This document shows positions 24,000 through 36,800 of a DNA stretch of 64,000 nt, in pieces (position 1 is the stretch's first letter; every line of letters begins with the position of its first letter). Under the pieces are notes generated by a model. It was not told where the DNA came from and did no database searches. It worked only from the letters and a program-made list of their open reading frames with translations. Both the position numbers and the translations under genes were made by a program. The stretch lies in NCBI GenBank assembly GCA_964036195.1, contig OZ038451.1, forward strand, positions 28,289,927-28,353,926. Reading direction: 5' to 3'. The DNA comes from Sphaerolaimus hirsutus. Its lineage: Eukaryota; Nematoda; Chromadorea; Monhysterida; Sphaerolaimidae.

Positions 24000-24550
24000 C
24001 TCCCAAGTATTAGCTTTCCACCACCCCCACAGCCAGAGACATGGCATCTGAAGTGAAATCAAAACTAGTGGGCCGGACTTGTTCCGGATGGTGTTTAGAT
24101 AACATAATCATGCATACCAGATGACATTTTTTATTGTTGTTGCTGTTGGTATATTTGTTTTATGCAGCCTGGTATATTTGTTTTAAGAAAATTTCTCCAG
24201 GTTTATCTAGAGACATTTGATTATATCTAGTTTTTAGGTGAAGAAAACAAAAAGTATATGTGGGTATCCTATAATTTCTCTGTTTTTTTTTCAGTGAGAT
24301 TGAACTTAATTTAATTCTTTGAGAGATATTCTGACTTCTGAGATTATATTTAATTATATTTGCTGGAAAACCCCCCAAATTTTTGGAATGTTAAATGAGA
24401 TCTATTGATGACAATTAATGTTTGTCCAAGGCAATGAGGCTAATTGACATCAATGTGTCCAACACAACAAATCATCAATTTTCATAAAAAAGGATGGTTG
24501 AAAGCTGGAAAATTTTGTCATCACACCGAGGCCATCTGAACGAGGGTGCA

Positions 24551-24920
24551 CTGATACGCACATCTGCCCGATACGCACATTTGCCCGTTTTTTCCACTTG
24601 ACACTTTTGAAAGTGATTTTCAGATATCAGTAAAGTGAAAAAGTTGCGCAATGACATTAGTGAACTTTTTTCACTTCACTCATATCTGAAAATAACTTGA
24701 AAATGTGTCAAGTGAAAAAAAACAGTGAAAAATGGCTATTTTTGACCGTTTTTTCACTTGACACTTTTTCAAATGATTTTCAGATATATGAGTGAAGTGA
24801 AAAAGTACACTAATGTCATTGCGCAACTTTTTTCACTTTACTCATATCTGAAAATCACTTGAAAAGGTGTCAAGTGAAAAAAACGGGCAAATGTGCATAT
24901 CGGGCAGATGTGCGTATCAG
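24551..24920. repeat. Palindromic element, CTGATACGCACATCTGCCCG family
   Basis: The left end is mirrored by CGGGCAGATGTGCGTATCAG. Alternating TTTTTCACTTGACAC and GTGTCAAGTGAAAA arms form a multi-hairpin structure. Shared with 54604-54948. Confidence 0.65.
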
Positions 24921-25293
24921 GCCTGCCCCATCTGAACGCCTTTATTGATATTCACCTTTTACTTTGATGAGAAGCTGGAGTAGTATCCAAACATTGAACA
25001 AATTTGTTATGCTCATTTTGCCACCACTCTTTCAACGTGATTTCTAGTTCTACCTGCCGTTCTATTGGAGTTATGTCGTTTTATTAGAAGAAATATGGTA
25101 TTTTGGTTTCCACTATCGGTGAATCTTACCGTTTGCAAAGATGTCCTTAGAAACATACAAAAAGCATATACCTAGCTTTACATGTTACAAATAATACTAA
25201 AGTTTTGAGTAGATGACATAAGTGCAATGCAATCGTTTCTGACGTTCAAGCGTTGCGACAAAAACATCAAGAATGTGCCGTTTATCCTGGAAT

Positions 25294-25370
25294 TAGGGTG
25301 TCAAATTTCCGCAGGCAAATTTCCGTTTTCCGCAGGCAAATTTTTTCCGTTTTCCGTTCCGTTTTGTGGG
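25294..25370. mobile_element. End fragment of the TAGGGTGTC family
   Basis: TAGGGTGTCAAATTTCCGC followed by TTTTCCG motifs, with no right terminus. The same truncated piece is at 55317-55372, so truncation predates the duplication. It lies just beyond the exon-1 donor of the duplicated gene. Confidence 0.65.
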
Positions 25371-25408
25371 CTGCATGATATAGACTTTTCTGAATAAAAC
25401 ACCCCAAC

Positions 25409-25562
25409 CTGCCGTCGTCAATAATAAAAAGAAATTGTACCAAAGTATTATATAAAAAAAGCAATTCCGATCACAATCATCGACTCGAGTTGTGGAGCCT
25501 CAATCCCTCAATTTCGATGACTTTTCCACCGCGACGCCATTAGAAACCAGCGCCATTTCCAT
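25409..25562 (-). pseudogene. Copy 1, exon 1 with in-frame stop
   Basis: ATG at 25562-25560, then the same frame as copy 2 up to codon 20. Codon 21 (25502-25500) is TGA instead of TGT. The downstream hydrophobic stretch and the GTTGGG donor are still recognisable. Confidence 0.65.
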
Positions 25563-25670
25563 GGCGTTTTCGCAACGCTATATACTTGGCAGCCGAAATG
25601 TGAAGATGCATGTGTCAGTCTGATAACTTGTGAAAGTACTCGCGCGTGGCTCAAAACACTTTTGTATTTA

Positions 25671-26091
25671 CCGTATTTCCTGGAAATACCCCCGGGGGGT
25701 TTATTTTTTCAGAGTGAGAATTTTGAGGGGGGGCTAAACGAGGGGGAGGGGGATTTCGAGTGGGGGTTTATTATTTCGCCAGAAGTTTTTTGAAATCCCA
25801 GTACTAAAATGTCGTCTGAAACGTACACAGACGTCGAAAAATGCAACAAAAATCGTCATTTATAAGACATTTATAAGTGCGTAAACGTACAAACACTGTT
25901 CTCACATAACAGAGTCAATGTTTTTAACGTGTGTTCTGCATTGCCCGGATGACAAACCGCAGCCTTTGTTATTTACGTTCTCTACTCACTAAATTTGGGG
26001 GGGGGTATTTCGAGGGGGGGGGTTTATCAGTTCATAGTGTTCATTTTGAGCGGGGGATTTCGAGGGGGGGGGGTATTTCGAGGAAATACGG
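25671..26091. mobile_element. TA-target MITE, CCGTATT family
   Basis: CCGTATTTCCTGGAAATACC and GAGGAAATACGG termini between TA dinucleotides. Its left end is exactly where similarity between the two duplication copies stops. Confidence 0.75.
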
Positions 26092-27721
26092 TAGTAACCT
26101 GCGGCAGTGAAATTAGCACACATTTGGGTTGCTTGCACTAATGATGGCAAACAAAAATTAGAAAATTCAAAAACGTTTTAGAATTTTTTGGACTTAACGA
26201 ATCTTTGTTCGACTCCTAGAAAATAACACAAAAATCTATTTTGTCTAGGGAAATTCGAAAATTCGAATTTTTCACTGTATTTTCGGCTGAAAACGCTTAT
26301 AAAATTCAGGAATACAATTCAAAACAACAATTTCAGATGAATCTATTCAAAGCGGGCATAACAAATATTCTACAGAATTTTCGCAACACTACATAAGGCG
26401 CCAGGCATTTTTGCGTATAGAAAGGCTCCCTGGTTACTTGGCTGCGCAGATGTCAAGATTAATCGCCAGTCTGATAACAATTGAAGTTCGAGCATTCTGC
26501 AAAATACTTGAAGCCGATATCTACTTATAGCTAAGAAGTCTACTTCTAAATGTCGATATCTACAAAAAAAGATTTCGAGAAAATTGGCTTTGTTTCATTC
26601 CCAATCAGTGTCTCCTTGACTATTGTTAAGTTTCAAATGTTGATTATAAAGTGTCACATTTTCCGCCTCTGCACGCAACGTATGTGAGCAGTGGCACTTT
26701 CACAAGATGAATTTGGACAGGAACAAAAAACATTCAGGAAGAAGTCCGGCAAAAAAGTGTACTTATCGACTTCTTGCCCGCGACAAATTTTTTGTTTCCG
26801 GCCCCATTAAATTTGCCATATGAGCAATATATTCACTTATCGAATTTTAGAAGTCAGCGTCCCACGTGGTGTCAACGCGTTTTATAATGAATTTTTCCCA
26901 CAAAGAGTGGAATTATCGACTTCTTGCATGATAGAACATAAATTATCAACTTGTTACAGAAGATTTTTGAAAATTGTTCATAATTGCAAAAATGTGACAA
27001 TTAAAAAGAGACAGTAAAAATTCAGTTACTCGATTCAGAATTGAGAAAATGATGAAAGAACCGATTCTAAATGTGTTTTCCGTTTTTTACTCAACTTTCA
27101 TGTTATCGACTTTTATAAATGGATTTTTTTCAAATCTTTAAGCAGCTGATAATGGAAGCTAAGCGCATTCGTCAAGTTGAATGATTGGCCCTACACGAGA
27201 GCGAAAGCCCTAGTTAACAACGACACCAAATGTCAACTGGTTCCGATCCCAATTCGGAGCTTTGGGCCCCCACACACTGGATGTCAACTGAATTCGTGTC
27301 AACTAAATGTCAACTGAATTTAAGTGATACTGTGATTTCAACTTATCTATCTGATAGAGCATAGTTAATTTTACATCATGACAATTCATTTTCATTGTTC
27401 CTGTTAAGTGTGATGCTTTTTACAAACGTCTTGTTTTATTCAATTGACACTGAGTTGACGCGAATTTGCGATGTCAACTAGTGTGTGGGCCCAATCTGAC
27501 AGACAAAAAGTGGTTCGAGGGCTCATCAGCTTTTTTTGATTCGGATCAGAACCTGTTGACAGTTGTAACGTTGTCAACTAGTGGGTGTAGGACTATTTGC
27601 GATTTGGAAACAAGGGAATTGCCGTTTCGTTAATTCATGGGATAGCTGTGTAATGAAACAGCGATGAATACAGAAACAATAACAAACATAGGTATGATTA
27701 AAATCTGATAACAAAAACAGT
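26092..27721. other. Intergenic, 3' side of GNL3L
   Basis: No exon found. About 27195-27585 is an inverted-repeat element with GTCAACTGG and GTTGTCAACTAGTGGGTGTAGG motifs, a relative of the half-copy at 35862-36005 inside a GNL3L intron. Confidence 0.5.
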
Positions 27722-27807
27722 TTAAAAATGTTCATCAAAGTTGTATTTATCATCCAAATCCATGGCTCCCTTGTCCAGCATAGCAACGACTTTTCCGGCC
27801 ATTTTCA
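27722..27807 (-). CDS. GNL3L: GNL3L last coding exon
   Basis: Acceptor TTTTTCAG. Two bases complete a split codon, then [20 protein letters not shown] and an acidic, Phe-containing end before TAA at 27724-27722. Confidence 0.8.
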
Positions 27808-30800
27808 CTGAAAAATATTTTTTTTTAAATTGGAAACAACACCTGAAAAATGATACCTCGAATCACGAATAGTCCAAGAAACTTCCAATAAAAGATCGGC
27901 CAGCTATCTGCAGCGAATTCTAAGAAACTTTGGCACAATTTTCGTTCAAAACCGCTCATTTTCATACTTTTAGCCAACATTCTCTTTCAAAATATGCGCC
28001 TCATGGTCTATTTCCTCATGCGCCTTTCATGTGACTCATTGTCTATTTTTGGCCATAAATGAGTTTTAATCGAAAAACCCAAGCAAGCTTCCTGAAACAT
28101 ATATCCCAGGAACCAGTCCCACTTTCTCCGTTATGCAGATTCCAATCAAAAATTCCCACACAAAACCAACGATTTCGCTTTTTCTTCTTCCTCAAAGCCT
28201 TCAAAGCCATTTTCTGTCTCTTATCCAATTGTTGGTTGCCTGCCAATTTTGCAGCGGCGCCGCCAAGTGCAGAAGTCACTAGATCCAAGTTTGGCGCCGT
28301 TTTGGCGCTGGCGCCAGCGCCAGGAGTTGGCGCCATTTCCGCGTCGCATTGCATCTCGTCGGAATCGGACAGCTCTTCTACCACCATTTCCTGATTGACA
28401 AGGTGGATAAAAATTGCTGGTGAAAATTGACAAGTGATAAGAAGTAGTAAATTTAGATTGAAAGTATGCAGATGTCAGAAAATACGTATCATTAAAAATA
28501 CGTTTACTTATCATCCTGAAACTTATACTCAATCAATGCGATAGATGTTTCCATCCTTGCCCAAAAAGTGCAAAAATTAAACTCCCAATGTGGGGCTCGA
28601 ACCCACGACCCTTGGATTAAGAGTCCAATGCTCTACCGACTGAGCTAACCGGGAGACAATGGCAGGTGCAGAAACATGACTTATTGTGTTGTCCCTATTG
28701 GCTCAACGTACACCAGTTGACAAAGACAGCAAATTGACAACGATTGACATATTTTCATCCCTGACCAAAAAAGTGCAAAAGGTAAACTCCCAATGTGGGG
28801 CTCGAACCCACGACCCTTGGATTAAGAGTCCAATGCTCTACCGACTGAGCTAACCGGGAGACAATGGCAGGTGCAGAAACATGACTTATTGTGTTGTCCC
28901 TATTGGCTCAACGTACACCAGTTGACAAAGACAGCAAATTGACAACGATTGACATATTTTCATCCCTGACCAAAAAAGTGCAAAAGGTAAACTCCCAATG
29001 TGGGGCTCGAACCCACGACCCTTGGATTAAGAGTCCAATGCTCTACCGACTGAGCTAACCGGGATATAACAACAGAGGCAGAAATGTGACCTATGACGTT
29101 GTTCCATTTTGCTCCACGCATAGCAGATGACAAAGACAGCAAATTGCCAACTGGTACCATCACAATTCAAAGCTCGCTCACGAGTAAATACCACCACACT
29201 TTCTGATAAATTCATGGCGAATCAAAAGGCCAGAACGACATCGAGCAAATAAAAATAAACATTTTTTTTTAATTTCAGGACACTACCAAATATCGTTTTC
29301 AAAATACCGTCAAACCGTATCTTGAATTTTGACCCTCTGAGTGGTTGGATAGATAACAAATCGCTCCTCTGGAGGGATAGATAGCTGTAAAATTTTCTGG
29401 GGGGGGGGTTGTGGGCGGGTTTGGGGGGTTTGGAGGGGGGGGGGGTTGTGGTGGTTCGATATATAGGTTTTCGGGGTATAGAAGGAAGAAAAGGCTGAAA
29501 AATCGCTCAAAGTAGGTGTAAACTAGCTCAAAATGGGTATACAAGAGCATATAGTACTAAACAAGGACGTATCCAGGGGGGGGGGCGGGGGGGGCTGCAG
29601 CCCCCCCCCCTTCCCGGGGTGAGACCTAAAACGTCCCGGAAAGGGGGGGGGGGCGGGGGGGGCTGCAGCCCCCCCCCCTTCCCGGGGTGAGACCTAAAAC
29701 GTCCCGGAAAATCCGACTTTTCCTATATATTTTTCGATGTTTCTGAAAATTTTTGCGCGCTAGCGCGCAATTGCTTCTCCGCGCATGGTATTTTCAACGG
29801 ATCGGTCCTTTTAGACCAAAATCGTTGAAAATGAACACATTTTTTGCGAGTTTCGCTGTATATGTATGCATATTTACATACATATAAAGCGGTTCCTGGT
29901 GCTGGCGCCAACGCCAATGGTGCCATGGCGTGGCGCCTATGTATGGCGCTAGCGCCACAACGCCTTTCCGTCCTTATATAGGGAAAAAATTTAGGGGGGG
30001 GGGCTGAGCCCCCCCCGTTCGCCGGCCCCCGTAAACAAGCAGACCCCCCCGCTCAAAAATCCTGGATACGTCCCTGGTACTAAATACAGCTGAAAATAAA
30101 AAATAGGAACCAGAACCATGATTTTGGAAGTGAAAATCTATAAAAAGGTATGAAAAATATCGATTTTGAGCGAAAATTGGGGTATAGTTTCGCGAAAATC
30201 GCTCCAGATAGGTAGATAGCTGGGCGATTTGGGGGGGGGGGGTGTTTAGGGGGTAGTAGCCCAAAATTTTGCCTCCGGGATAGATAGCTGGGCGGTTTGG
30301 CTGTCTGAATCTGCGCCAAGCTGTGCCCCAACCCCCCCCCCCCATTCGAGAGCCCTGACCGTCACATAAATACACCAAAACCTACTTACCCCTTGCGGTA
30401 TACTGGCAGCCTGAATTTTCGGCGGTTGCAGCTCGCATGCGTCAGCCATCCCCTCGTCAGTCATTTCTGCAATGGAAATTTTGGAATTTTTCGTTATTTT
30501 TGATTTTAAGGCCCACAAAAATCTTGATACTACAACCCAGTGTTGACACGACGTATCGAATATATAGTAGGTAAATTTTTTATTTCGAATATTTATGCCA
30601 GAACTTTGGAAATAATTTGAATACCAACACCAAAGCAAATATACCGCAAATCCTCGAATAAGACCCACCCCGCCTCGAATAACCCCCCCCCCCTATTAGC
30701 GGGGTGAGCACAAAAATAACTTCCCCTCGAATAACTCCCTCTCTTGAATAACGCGTCCCCTCTGGATGAAAACGTGTATGCAGTGTATACACATATTTTT

Positions 30801-33800
30801 CTTGTTGTTGGAAAGTTAAATACCTGAATTACATGAGTCTACAGACTGCACCCATACAATGAATTATGTTTAAGATTTACGAGAATAACTCCCCCCTCGA
30901 AAACATCTGAGGAAAAAATAACTCCCCTGGGGTCTTATTCGAGGATTTAGGGTGCATTATTTTTGACAAACATTGATCAAATGTCGATATATAAAGGTGA
31001 ATTAGTTGATCTCAAACCGGGATCCAAGCGGTACAACGAGTCTCGCACAACTGTGACATTTTCTAGCCCATACACCGACAAAATTAACTGCCATTTGAAG
31101 TGCATTTGAACACGCATCGGCACCAGACCAAAATGTGGAATTACAGCTTGCAGTAAAAAGCAAACGTAAAATTCCACCGCAAAATTAATTACATAGACAA
31201 ATTTATGACAAGCCAAGGGTCTCCTAGATTTTGACCCTCCGGGGGTTGGATAGATAGCTGAGCGGCCCCCGGGATAGATAGATAGCTGGATAATAAACTG
31301 GCACTGTCATTAGCGGAGATCGGAAATGATTTACTCTGATAAACACAAATGTGTTTTAAACACATTTATCAGTATCCAAAATTTCGCCCGTAAAGTAGTG
31401 TCCGTGGCTAGTTTTCCCCAAACATTGAAATTCTCCCTTCTAAACCTCGAGAAAGCCCCGTGAACGTTCCCAAAAAATTTCCTTCAGCTATGCAGGGGTC
31501 TCGAATGGGGGGGGGGGGTTGGGGGGGGGGTTACCCCCCCCCCAAACCGCCCAGCTATCTATCTATCCCGGAGGCCGCTCAGCTATCTATCTATCCCGGA
31601 GGCAAAATTTTGGGCTACTACCCCCTAAACCCCCCCCCAAATCGCCCAGCTATCTACCTATCTGGAGCGATTTTTCAGAAACTATACCCAATTTTCGCTC
31701 AAAATCGCTATTTTTCATACCTATATATAGATTTTCACCTCCAAAATCACTGGTTCATGCGTCTAACTGCCTATTTTCAGCTATTTTAAGTACTATATGC
31801 TCTTGTATACCCATTTTGAGCTATTTTACACCTACTTTTAGCGATTTTTCTCCCTTTTCTTCCTTCTATGCCCCGAAAAAGCCAATATATCGAACCACCA
31901 CAACCCCCCCCCAGAAAATTTTTCAGCTATCTATCCCTCCGGAGGAGCGATTTGCTATCCATCCAACCACTCGGAGGGTCAAAATTCAAGATACCCCTGC
32001 AGCTATGTATCCCTCCGGAGGATCCATTTGCCAACTATTCAACCCCCGGGGGTGATAATTTTGGAGACCCCCGTCGCAACCAGGAACCCCCCAACCTTTT
32101 ACAACGGCGTCAGTATCCGTATTCAACGCATCAATGTCAAATTCCGCGGCCATTTCGGAAACTATTTGCGAATCCTGAACGCCAAGGCCGCTGGAAACGT
32201 CGTCCGCCGGGGGCAGAGTGTAGTAGCGGATTTTGCCGCTGTTCCAATCTTGCAATACCTGTATGTAAGGGAAAAGTGAACTTTTTTGGGAAAAGTTGAC
32301 AAGGGAACAAATTTTTGGGCAACTCGATGTGAGGGAATTAGGGTTGGCCGATGTTTTTTTTAAAACGTTTTTTTTTTTTAAACGTTTTTTTTTTTAAAAA
32401 ACATGACCTCCGAAATGTTTTTTTTTTTAAAAACATCGGCCGAAATACAGTACTAAGCACTAGGTATTTTGCAAAATTTTTGCGCGCAAGCGCGCAATTT
32501 CACACACAAATTGACATTGGTGGTTGTTTTCATTGGTTTTGTTGCATTTTTAGTATCAAAACATCCATTTCTATGTGCTACCATGGGTGAATAAGCCGAC
32601 ATATGTTGCTGTAATATATAATATTGAGGTAATGTGCTTCCATGTACCTCCACAGTGTGTAACTTCACTCCCAAAGTAACAACCTCCTTTTATAACCCTG
32701 TTTGATCACCATTCCGTGCCAAACTTTACCTGAAGTCACGAACATTCGACTATAAGGCGATATACGAACGATATGTCGACAAAAAATGGATATTTTTGAA
32801 ACAAATCACCACTTATAATGCTATCCCATGGCTCCACAGCCATTATATGGTCATATTTAACATCACAGAGTATTGCCAGTGTCTGATATACCTATATATG
32901 TTGACACTAGGTCATATCTGGGAGCTTTTAAAAAAAACGTTTTTAAAAACAAACAAACATCGAGTTAAAAAAAACGTTTTTTTTTCCAACCCTACTTCCT
33001 ATTAGGTATTTCCTCGGAACTGAGGAACGGAACGGGGTTTATTCGAGGGAACTCGAAACGGGGTTTATTCGAGGGGCTTTATGCATTATTAATCATTTTT
33101 GCTGTCCATCGAACCCTCGCGAGGGTCAAAATCATGGATCCCCCGACATACAAATCAATCACCATACCCATAATTCATCAAAAACTGGAACAATAACAAA
33201 ATGACATCGTAAAACAACCTTTTTGGCGGCGGCGTTCAAATCCGGCTTGGCGCCCTTGCGCAGCTTGCCCGTCTTGCGCGCGATCAGCGACAGGAACTCG
33301 GAGCTGTCCGCGAACTCCCCGATGCGGTACAGCAGCATCAGCTGGGGTGGGGGCAATTGAAGTGGCATATTGAAATTTGCAGTTGAAAGGGGGAGGCACT
33401 CTCACTCCGAAATCGACCGGTTATCCCGGAGGCGATTTTCTAACTAACATACCCTGATCCATTTGGAGCGATTTTTAAAATAGAAATTTAGCTCAAATTT
33501 GTGCACATTTTGCCCATTTTCACTTTCAAAATTACTAGTTCATGCGCTTTTTACTCATTTTCACCTTCTTTTGACTATAAATGTGCTTGTATACTTTTTC
33601 ACATATTTTAAGTGATTTTCCACCATTTTCTGCCTACACACCCCGAAAAAGCCTTTATATCGAAGCCCCCCCCCCCGCAGAAAAAAATCCAGCCATCTAT
33701 CCCTCCGGAGGAGCGATTGCTATTTTTCTATTCAACCCCCCGGGGGTCAAAATCCAGGAGCCCCCTGGATGCCGATCCAGAAGGAACTGGGGTGCCCACA

Positions 33801-36800
33801 GACACCCCCACCCCAACCCCAAACCAACAGTTTTCCTACTGCACCGATTCACAATGGCCTCCACAGGGATCACAGGATCGTCCAACTGCTCAACTTTGAC
33901 AGCGTTTTTAAGGGCCAAATCCGCAGGCGACAATTGGCTGTCCAGAGAGAGCACCATGCCGGGGGAATCCAGCAGGCGAATGTGGCGACCTAGTTCGATC
34001 TCTTGCAGACCTCTGGGAAGTTTTTTTTTTTTTTTGGGGGGGGGGGTAAAGTGACGTGATGGGAAAGTGACTGAATTACACTTGGTAAGTTTTCAGTGGC
34101 CACGACAACTATTACATCATCTCATAAAGTTTATGTTCTGAACACATGAGTTCAGGGGTAGGAAAGGGGGGTTGGGGGGTGGCTACCATCCCTATATAAT
34201 GAACCCGCGAACCCCCCCAGAAGTTTTTTTCATTCATCTATCCCTCAGGGGTCTCCTAGATTTCGGCCCTCCGGGGGTTGGATAGGTAGCAAATCGCTTC
34301 TCCGGAGGGATAGATAGCTGAAAAAATTATCTGGGGGGGGGTTCGCGGGGGTTCACTATATAAGCTTTTTCGGGGTCGAAGAAGAAAAGGAAGAAAAGGG
34401 TAAAAAATCGCTAAAAGTAGTTGAAAAACGGCTAAAAATAGGTATATAAGCACATATATAGCCAAAATAGCCGAAAACAGGCAATAATGAACGTGTACTA
34501 ACGATTTTGGAGGTGAAAATATATTAAAAAAGCATGAAAAGTAGTAATTTTGAGCAACAATTTGGGCAAAATTTCTCAAAAATCGCTCTGGATAGGTATA
34601 TAGCTGGGCGATTGGGGGGGGGGGTTAGGGGATAGTAGCCAAAAAAATTGCCTCCCCCAACTCCCCCTAGGAGACCCCTGTTGGCAATAGTGGTGACTAA
34701 AATTTTATGTTTCAGTTTGTTCGTCGAAATGAATTCAAATTTCAACTGCAAACCAAATATTCAAGAAACAGTGACACATTGAAACGCATGATCAACTTAT
34801 ACAAATTTCGGTACTGTATCAAAAGATCAAGTACAAAAATGACGTCAAAACTAGGGTTGGCCGATGTTTTTTTTTAAACGTTTTTTATTAAAAAAAAACG
34901 TTTTTTTTTTTTAAAAACACGACGTCCGAAATGTTTTTTTTTAAAAAAAAACATCGACCGAAATTTTTAGTACTAAGCACTAGGTATTTTGCAAAATTTT
35001 TGCGCGCAAGCGCGCAATTTCAGACACAAATTGACATTGGTGGTTGTTTTAATTGGTTTTGTGGCATTTTTAGTATCAAAGTATCCATTTCTATGTGCTA
35101 CCATGGGTTAATAAGCCGTCATATGTTGCTGTAGTATATAATATTGAGGTAATGTGCTTCCATGTACCTTCACAGTGTGTAACTTCACTCCCAAAGTAAC
35201 AACCTCGTTTTATAACCTTGTTTGATCACTATTCCGTGCCCAACTTTACCTGAAGTCACGAACATTCAACTATAAGGCGATATACGAACGATATGTCGAC
35301 GAAAAATGGATATTTTTGACACAAATCACCACTTATAATGCTATCCCATGGCTCCACAGACATTATATGGTCATATATAACATCACAGAGTATTGCCACT
35401 GTCTGATATACCTATATATGTTGACACAAGGTCATATCTGGGAGCTTTTAAAAAAAACGTTTAAAAAAAACATCGAGTTAAAAAAAAACGTTTTTTTTCC
35501 AACCCTAGTCAAAACACCCTATCATTGAGTTGAGTTTTTAAGTCGTTTTCCCAAAAAAATCCCCCCAAACCCACTTAGTAATCCCAGGCGTGGCGCCCAC
35601 ATTGCAAGCCCTTTTCCTTTTCAACGAATTAATCACTGAGCTTTTTCCGACATTCGGGAAGCCCACAACGCCCACTCGAATGCTAGTTTTCACGTCGTGA
35701 TGTCGACAATAATTGCCCAATAATTTCATGATCAATTCCGCACCGACGCACGTGCTTGGGGATGATTGTTGCTTTGTCGACTGGGCGAATGAAGTGCGAC
35801 CCTGGGATTGGAAGGTTTTTGGCAGGTTGCCAAGTGGGGACATAAGTTGTGTGTTAGATTATTGGGCCCACACACGCTAGTTGACATCGACACCAAATGT
35901 CAACTGGTGCCGATCCCGATTCAAAGCTTGCTGACCAGTGGACGGACGACGTTCAAACGCACGATTTGAATTAGGAACAGAACCAGTTGACATTTCGCAA
36001 GTCAGCATACGATAAATTTTTTTGGGAAAAGAGGTGAAGAATAAACCTAATTAGGTATAATATGGCTTGTCGGTAAACGGTACGGTAGATTTCCATTTTT
36101 CGGTAAACCATACGGTAATTGTTAAAAGTTACTGTAAACGGTACAGCACGATAAATTTTCTAATTTTACCGTATGGTGCGGTAAATTACCGCCAAAAACC
36201 GACCCCAACACGCTGCGAAACCTCAAACAAAGCAAAAATTGCACAAACCAGATGTTTTTCCTGCTGCTGAGTGGCAGCTTTGAAAGCGATAGTGGGAAAC
36301 TGACGCCGCAAATATTTCAGCCACAATTCCACATTTTCCTTTGGCACTAAATCGATTTTATTCAAAAGCAAAACTAGTCGTTTATTCGATCCAATTATCA
36401 TTTCTTCAGTTTCAACATTGCGACTGCCCAGGGGATCGCGCGCGTCTAATACCTGGAATAGAAAATGTATTTACCCATATTTTTATGGGTCAATTCAGCA
36501 AGTTGAGAAGTGAAAAACCATTATATAAGTAAGGAGTAAAGAGTTAAACGAAATGTAAGTTTATAAGTGAGAAGTTAAAAGCAAAACGAATTTCTATACA
36601 CCGTATTTCCTCGAAATACCCCCCCTCTCGAGACCATGAAACAATCACCCCCCCCCCCCCAGATTGAGTGTAAAAAGAACGTACATGACAAATACTGCAG
36701 TTTGTGTTCTGCGTAGTGCAGAACACACGTGAAACAATGTCGTATTCACGTTAGAACAGTGTTTATACCATCTACGTACTAATATTAGTATACAGGAGTC

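Larger units (their letters stand above)
20924..24097. mobile_element. Element with roughly 130-bp TIRs, heavily nested
   Basis: TAAACACC...AACAAGTCCGGCCC at the left is repeated inverted at 23965-24097. The arms continue through GGTGGAAAGCTAATA and ATATAGGTGCAACCCCC to CTACTCCTCATGAATGGA. Three elements sit inside: hAT-like 21071-21722, an inverted repeat at 21872-22204, and hAT-like 22942-23999, which splits the right arm. A short THAP-like frame (22715-22799) may be its transposase relic. The copy-2 counterpart is about 50100-54150. Confidence 0.65.
17856..25562 (-). pseudogene. Duplicated anchor-type protein gene, copy 1 (nonsense mutation)
   Basis: Minus-strand gene with five recognised exons: 25409-25562, 20723-20878, 19903-20061, 18231-18607 and 17856-18029 (first donor approximate). 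Phases agree at every junction (1-1, 1-1, 1-1, 0-0), and splice sites match copy 2 (47661-55564). Exon 1 encodes a start and then a hydrophobic anchor, but codon 21 is TGA where copy 2 has TGT (Cys). Exons 4 and 5 are rich in N-glycosylation sequons (NVT, NVS, NRS), consistent with an extracellular protein. I do not recognise the family. The copy may be dead, or use another start. Exons after 17856 were not found. Confidence 0.6.
15305..25670. repeat. Segmental duplication, copy 1
   Basis: This segment is collinear, in the same orientation, with 47161-55668. The five recognised exons, many introns and several older elements are shared. The two copies differ by whole-element insertions: TA-MITE 16128, hAT-like 18804 and hAT-like 22942 occur only here, and the BEL-carrying element at 51459 only in copy 2. 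Similarity reaches a CCGTATT MITE at the left of both copies. At the right it stops where a CCGTATT MITE begins in this copy (25671). Confidence 0.9.
28550..29154 (-). repeat. 205-bp tandem array of tRNA-Lys genes
   Basis: Three head-to-tail units with starts exactly 205 bp apart. Units 1 and 2 are almost identical including their spacer. The unit nearest 29154 has a diverged 5' flank, so the array probably grew from it. The array lies in the GNL3L intron 28391-30389, on the host-gene strand. Confidence 0.9.

Noticed and set aside
31519-32055. 178-residue open frame on the plus strand
   Set aside because: It lies within a CAGGGGTCTCC MITE with an exact target duplication, and runs opposite to the GNL3L exon at 32096; composition is Pro/Ser repeat-like.
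32475-32500. GCGCGCAAGCGCGC palindrome considered as part of a tRNA or operator
   Set aside because: It recurs at the same internal position of the TAGGGTTGG and CAGGGACGTA elements and has no cloverleaf context.
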